Source: Planctomycetaceae bacterium (GTDB lineage: Bacteria > Planctomycetota > Planctomycetia > Planctomycetales > Planctomycetaceae). From it: 7,368 nt of DNA. This document shows positions 6,296 through 7,368 of this stretch, one piece after another; the first letter of the stretch is position 1, and the number at the start of each line of letters is the position of its first letter. The position numbers were made by a program, and so were the translations under genes. The DNA is taken from contig JAGQQT010000197.1 in the NCBI GenBank assembly GCA_020426065.1, positions 1 through 7,368 of the forward strand. Direction: 5' to 3'. The notes under the pieces are model-generated. The model had not been told where the DNA came from. It searched no databases and saw nothing but the letters and a program-made list of their open reading frames with translations.

Positions 6296-7368
6296 TCAAA
6301 TATAATTGAACAGATTCAGTTGCAATGTGGTCGCTGCCACCTGCTGGGCAGCCTGAATGGTCACCTGCAGATTGGAAAACTCCGTGATGGCGGTCGCCAG
6401 GTCTGCGTCGAACACCTCAGAGATCGATTCCTGAATCTGAATGTCCTGATCGACCAGAATGCTGGCGTAACGGTCGAGGGATTTGAGCCGTCCGCCCACA
6501 TCACCCCGGAGAAAGTTAAAGTCGGCGTGCGAGTCCTGAATCAGATTTCCCACGATTTCGATTTCCCGATTATCCCCCACTTCGAGGGCATCTCGCAGTC
6601 GAATCATCAGGTCGATCACTCCGTTTGATCGGCGCAGGTTTGGATCCTCTCCTGCCAGGTCCACCACACCATCTTCAGAGCCAACAATTCCCAGTCCCTG
6701 AGAAACGGCATTGTCGGCCACTGTGAGCGGCCCGGTACCGGACTGATCATTCAACTTGAAATTCCCGCCGGTCGCAGAATAGGTCATCACCAGATTCCCC
6801 GGGTCGATCGCATTGACTGCATCCAGCACATCCTGCACCGTGACCGCGGCTGCCAGATTGATGTTCACGACCGAACCATCGCGACGGGTGATATCCAGCG
6901 TCCCCGCACCAACCGGAACGCCCGCTCCATTGTTGAGACTGGACAACAGAGTTGTGGCAGCCTCGATACCAACATCCGTCCCTTCCAGGTCAGCATTCCC
7001 GTCTTCACTTCCTGTTAATTTCAGTGCTCTGGAAACGGCGGTTTCATTGATGGACAGGAGACCCGTTCCCGAACTGTCGCTGATCACGATTCCATTTCCA
7101 GTCGTTTTGAAGGAAGCGACCAGCACTCCGGGATCGACTGCGTTAATGGCGTCCACAATGTCCTGGACGGTTTTGGCTCCTTCGAACGAAAGGCTGAGTT
7201 CCGTCCCATCTCTTCGCAGCAGATCCAGTGTTGCTCCTTCCACAGGAACACCTTTGCCAGAGTCCAGTTCGCTCAGCAGGGAGGCTCCGGAAAACGACCG
7301 AATCCCCAACCCGGCTGCATTGGTTCCTCCATTTTCAGCAACGGAAAATCCAACTCCACTCACCCGAC
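6296..7368 (-). CDS. flgL: Flagellar hook-associated protein 3 (FlgL), C-terminal part (5' end outside window)
   Basis: FlgL forms the second hook-filament junction ring between FlgK and the flagellin filament and is exported by the flagellar type III system. The frame is open to the right edge, so only about 357 C-terminal residues are seen; the GTG at 7361-7363 is internal. The last 40 residues (FDADLATAITEFS, then TIQAAQQVAATT and LNLFNYI) match the C-terminal D0 helix of FlgL, which typically ends 'sLFDYL'. Before this lies another helical stretch (IDLMIRLRDALEVGD, then a region of coiled-coil type), part of the D1 core. The middle holds two tandem copies of about 110 residues containing 'TVQDxxDAxNAxDPG' and 'SGTG', consistent with flagellin hook IN motif repeats (PF07196). 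A third, partial unit probably precedes them off the edge. The gene would be considerably longer than the roughly 300-residue enterobacterial FlgL. Its terminator lies just downstream. Confidence 0.9.
   Translation of the reverse strand, partial: RVSGVGFSVAENGGTNAAGLGIRSFSGASLLSELDSGKGVPVEGATLDLLRRDGTELSLSFEGAKTVQDIVDAINAVDPGVLVASFKTTGNGIVISDSSGTGLLSINETAVSRALKLTGSEDGNADLEGTDVGIEAATTLLSSLNNGAGVPVGAGTLDITRRDGSVVNINLAAAVTVQDVLDAVNAIDPGNLVMTYSATGGNFKLNDQSGTGPLTVADNAVSQGLGIVGSEDGVVDLAGEDPNLRRSNGVIDLMIRLRDALEVGDNREIEIVGNLIQDSHADFNFLRGDVGGRLKSLDRYASILVDQDIQIQESISEVFDADLATAITEFSNLQVTIQAAQQVAATTLQLNLFNYI
6650..6979 (-). repeat. FlgL internal repeat, copy 2 (hook IN-type unit)
   Basis: This is the second unit, directly adjoining copy 1. 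Landmarks are 'GAGVPV', 'TRRDGS', 'TVQDVLDAVNAIDPG', 'SGTG', 'AVSQGL' and a closing 'GSEDGVVDLAG'. The period of 110 residues (330 bases) is exact over most of the unit; a two-residue shift occurs only near the unit boundary. Confidence 0.8.
6980..7309 (-). repeat. FlgL internal repeat, copy 1 (hook IN-type unit)
   Basis: This is the first complete unit of a tandem protein repeat, about 110 residues, ending 'GSEDGNADLEG'. Landmarks are 'GKGVPV', 'LRRDGT', 'TVQDIVDAINAVDPG', 'SGTG' and 'AVSRAL'. From 'LLSEL' onward it aligns with copy 2 without gaps, with about half of the positions identical by eye. It probably lies in the surface-exposed D2-type domain. Confidence 0.8.

Overview
This window looks like chromosomal DNA from a marine or aquatic planctomycete (Gimesia, Rubinisphaera or a close relative). 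That placement is inferred from gene content; I could not run a search. The clues are an exported PQQ-like beta-propeller protein starting with the 'DWPQWRGP' type of N-terminus, a secreted protein with a TIGR03000-like beta domain, an exported Dabb protein, a large FlgL with flagellin-hook IN repeats, and a CdsA with a non-standard C-terminal signature. Base composition is moderate-GC and even across the window. I see no insertion sequences, phage genes, CRISPR arrays, tRNAs or rRNAs.

Layout. Positions 3-740 (+) hold the C-terminal part of an MFS transporter of the nucleoside:H+ symporter type. A 256-base intergenic region (741-996) carries two inverted repeats. It leads into csrA (997-1188), uppS (1193-1948) and cdsA (2023-2961), all on +. 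uppS starts four bases after the csrA stop. UppS makes the undecaprenyl carrier lipid and CdsA makes CDP-diacylglycerol, so a post-transcriptional regulator homologue sits at the head of an envelope-lipid cluster. Two exported proteins of unknown function follow on + (3207-3701 and 3791-4255), and that strand ends at a strong symmetrical terminator (4285-4315).

The rest is on the minus strand. Reading right to left, it holds the 3' part of flgL (6296-7368, running off the right edge) with its own terminator, then a two-gene unit: an exported Dabb-domain protein (5706-6098) and an exported PQQ-like beta-propeller protein (4351-5679). The beta-propeller gene converges on the + strand genes at the shared terminator.

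For novelty, the window is mostly ordinary housekeeping DNA. The points most worth checking are the divergent CsrA, which lacks arginines important for RNA binding in E. coli CsrA and sits with uppS-cdsA; the structured region upstream of it; the altered CdsA signature; the two adjacent small secreted proteins; and the roughly 110-residue tandem repeats in FlgL. I did not find convincing evidence of a wholly new system.
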